50,704 nt of DNA from the NCBI RefSeq assembly GCF_003471165.1, contig NZ_QRIL01000030.1:1-50704 (forward strand). The letters run 5' to 3'. Shown piece after piece: positions 50,617 to 50,704 of this stretch. The stretch comes from Ruminococcus sp. AM22-13 (GTDB lineage Bacteria > Bacillota > Clostridia > Lachnospirales > Lachnospiraceae). The notes under the pieces were generated by a model. The model was not told the DNA's origin, searched no databases, and was given only the letters and a program-made list of their open reading frames with translations. Made by a program: the position numbers and the translations under genes. How positions within the stretch are numbered: the stretch's first letter is position 1; the number at the start of each line of letters is the position of its first letter.

Positions 50617-50704
50617 TGTTCACACAACATTATCTCGAGACATGCAAGCCAAAATTTCATGTGACATGCTCTCGCCACTTAAATCTTACAGATTTTGAAG
50701 TGGG
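50617..50704. repeat. Structured repeat family A, copy 4 (diverged, reaches window edge)
   Basis: On the minus strand TTTTGGCTTGCATGTCTCGA and then GTGTGAACAGCAA parallel copy 3 (TTTTGGCTTGTATGTCTCGG and GTGTACAGTAAC). A further hairpin CCACTT.../AAGTGG lies at 50672-50703. It continues past the window. Confidence 0.5.

Noticed and set aside
1..50704. Integrated prophage, transposase or insertion sequence
   Set aside because: No integrase, transposase, phage structural or conjugation gene was found; gene content is housekeeping and metabolic throughout.

Overview
This window is a chromosomal segment from a low-to-moderate GC, monoderm Firmicute. The best fit is Lachnospiraceae (Blautia, Dorea or Mediterraneibacter-like). 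That rests on gene content (HPr kinase, YtrA-type GntR operon, PhoPR with a Na/Pi transporter, Tet(M)-like GTPase with a YacP domain), consensus SigA promoters, AGGAGG ribosome sites and the style of the rRNA leader at the left edge. Genus-level placement is inference. Most genes are on the minus strand.

Layout. 1-660: minus-strand leader of an rRNA operon with two tandem promoters, preceded by tRNA-Ser(GGA) and tRNA-Ser(TGA), each with its own promoter. 660-5463: a dispersed-repeat-like stretch, then a housekeeping cluster read leftward: tsaE, tsaB, rimI, RNase Z, tsaD, ispD (tRNA t6A synthesis, tRNA 3' processing, isoprenoid synthesis). 5491-9707: cyclophilin, YigZ, class A penicillin-binding protein. 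9847-16194: ROK glucokinase, HPr kinase, UvrC, FtsH. 16250-16640 holds two copies of a structured repeat. 16678-23152: DUF1846 protein, glycerophosphodiesterase, a large secreted beta-helix protein, a nitrilase-family amidase and a RelE-type toxin with a small downstream partner. 23273-32518: galE, an N-acetylhexosamine 1-kinase, a sugar-1-phosphate nucleotidyltransferase, a two-permease sugar ABC transporter with its binding protein, a divergent AraC regulator and a second, orphan binding protein. Together these look like uptake and activation of a HexNAc-containing sugar. 32746-36931: PhoR, PhoP and a Na/Pi cotransporter with a candidate PHO box array. 37274-41067: GreA, a Tet(M)-like GTPase fused to a Rae1/YacP-type NYN endonuclease, and a CGGC-domain protein. 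41076-44491: BtuFCD-type corrinoid uptake under a cobalamin riboswitch. 44507-46445: YtrA-like GntR/ABC-2 operon with a repeat-rich operator. 46512-50468: patatin-like phospholipase, ferredoxin-type aldo/keto reductase and an NSS-family sodium symporter.

The most interesting item is the GTPase-NYN fusion (37790-40528). Both halves belong to families that act in the ribosomal A site, and the loop that contacts the drug site in Tet(M) is not conserved. Other notable items are a family of hairpin-rich intergenic repeats with terminal inverted repeats, a toxin gene whose ribosome site is buried in a possible hairpin and has no normal start codon, and an 11-bp-periodic PHO box array upstream of the phosphate transporter. 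All family assignments come from reading motifs and lengths; no database search was possible.
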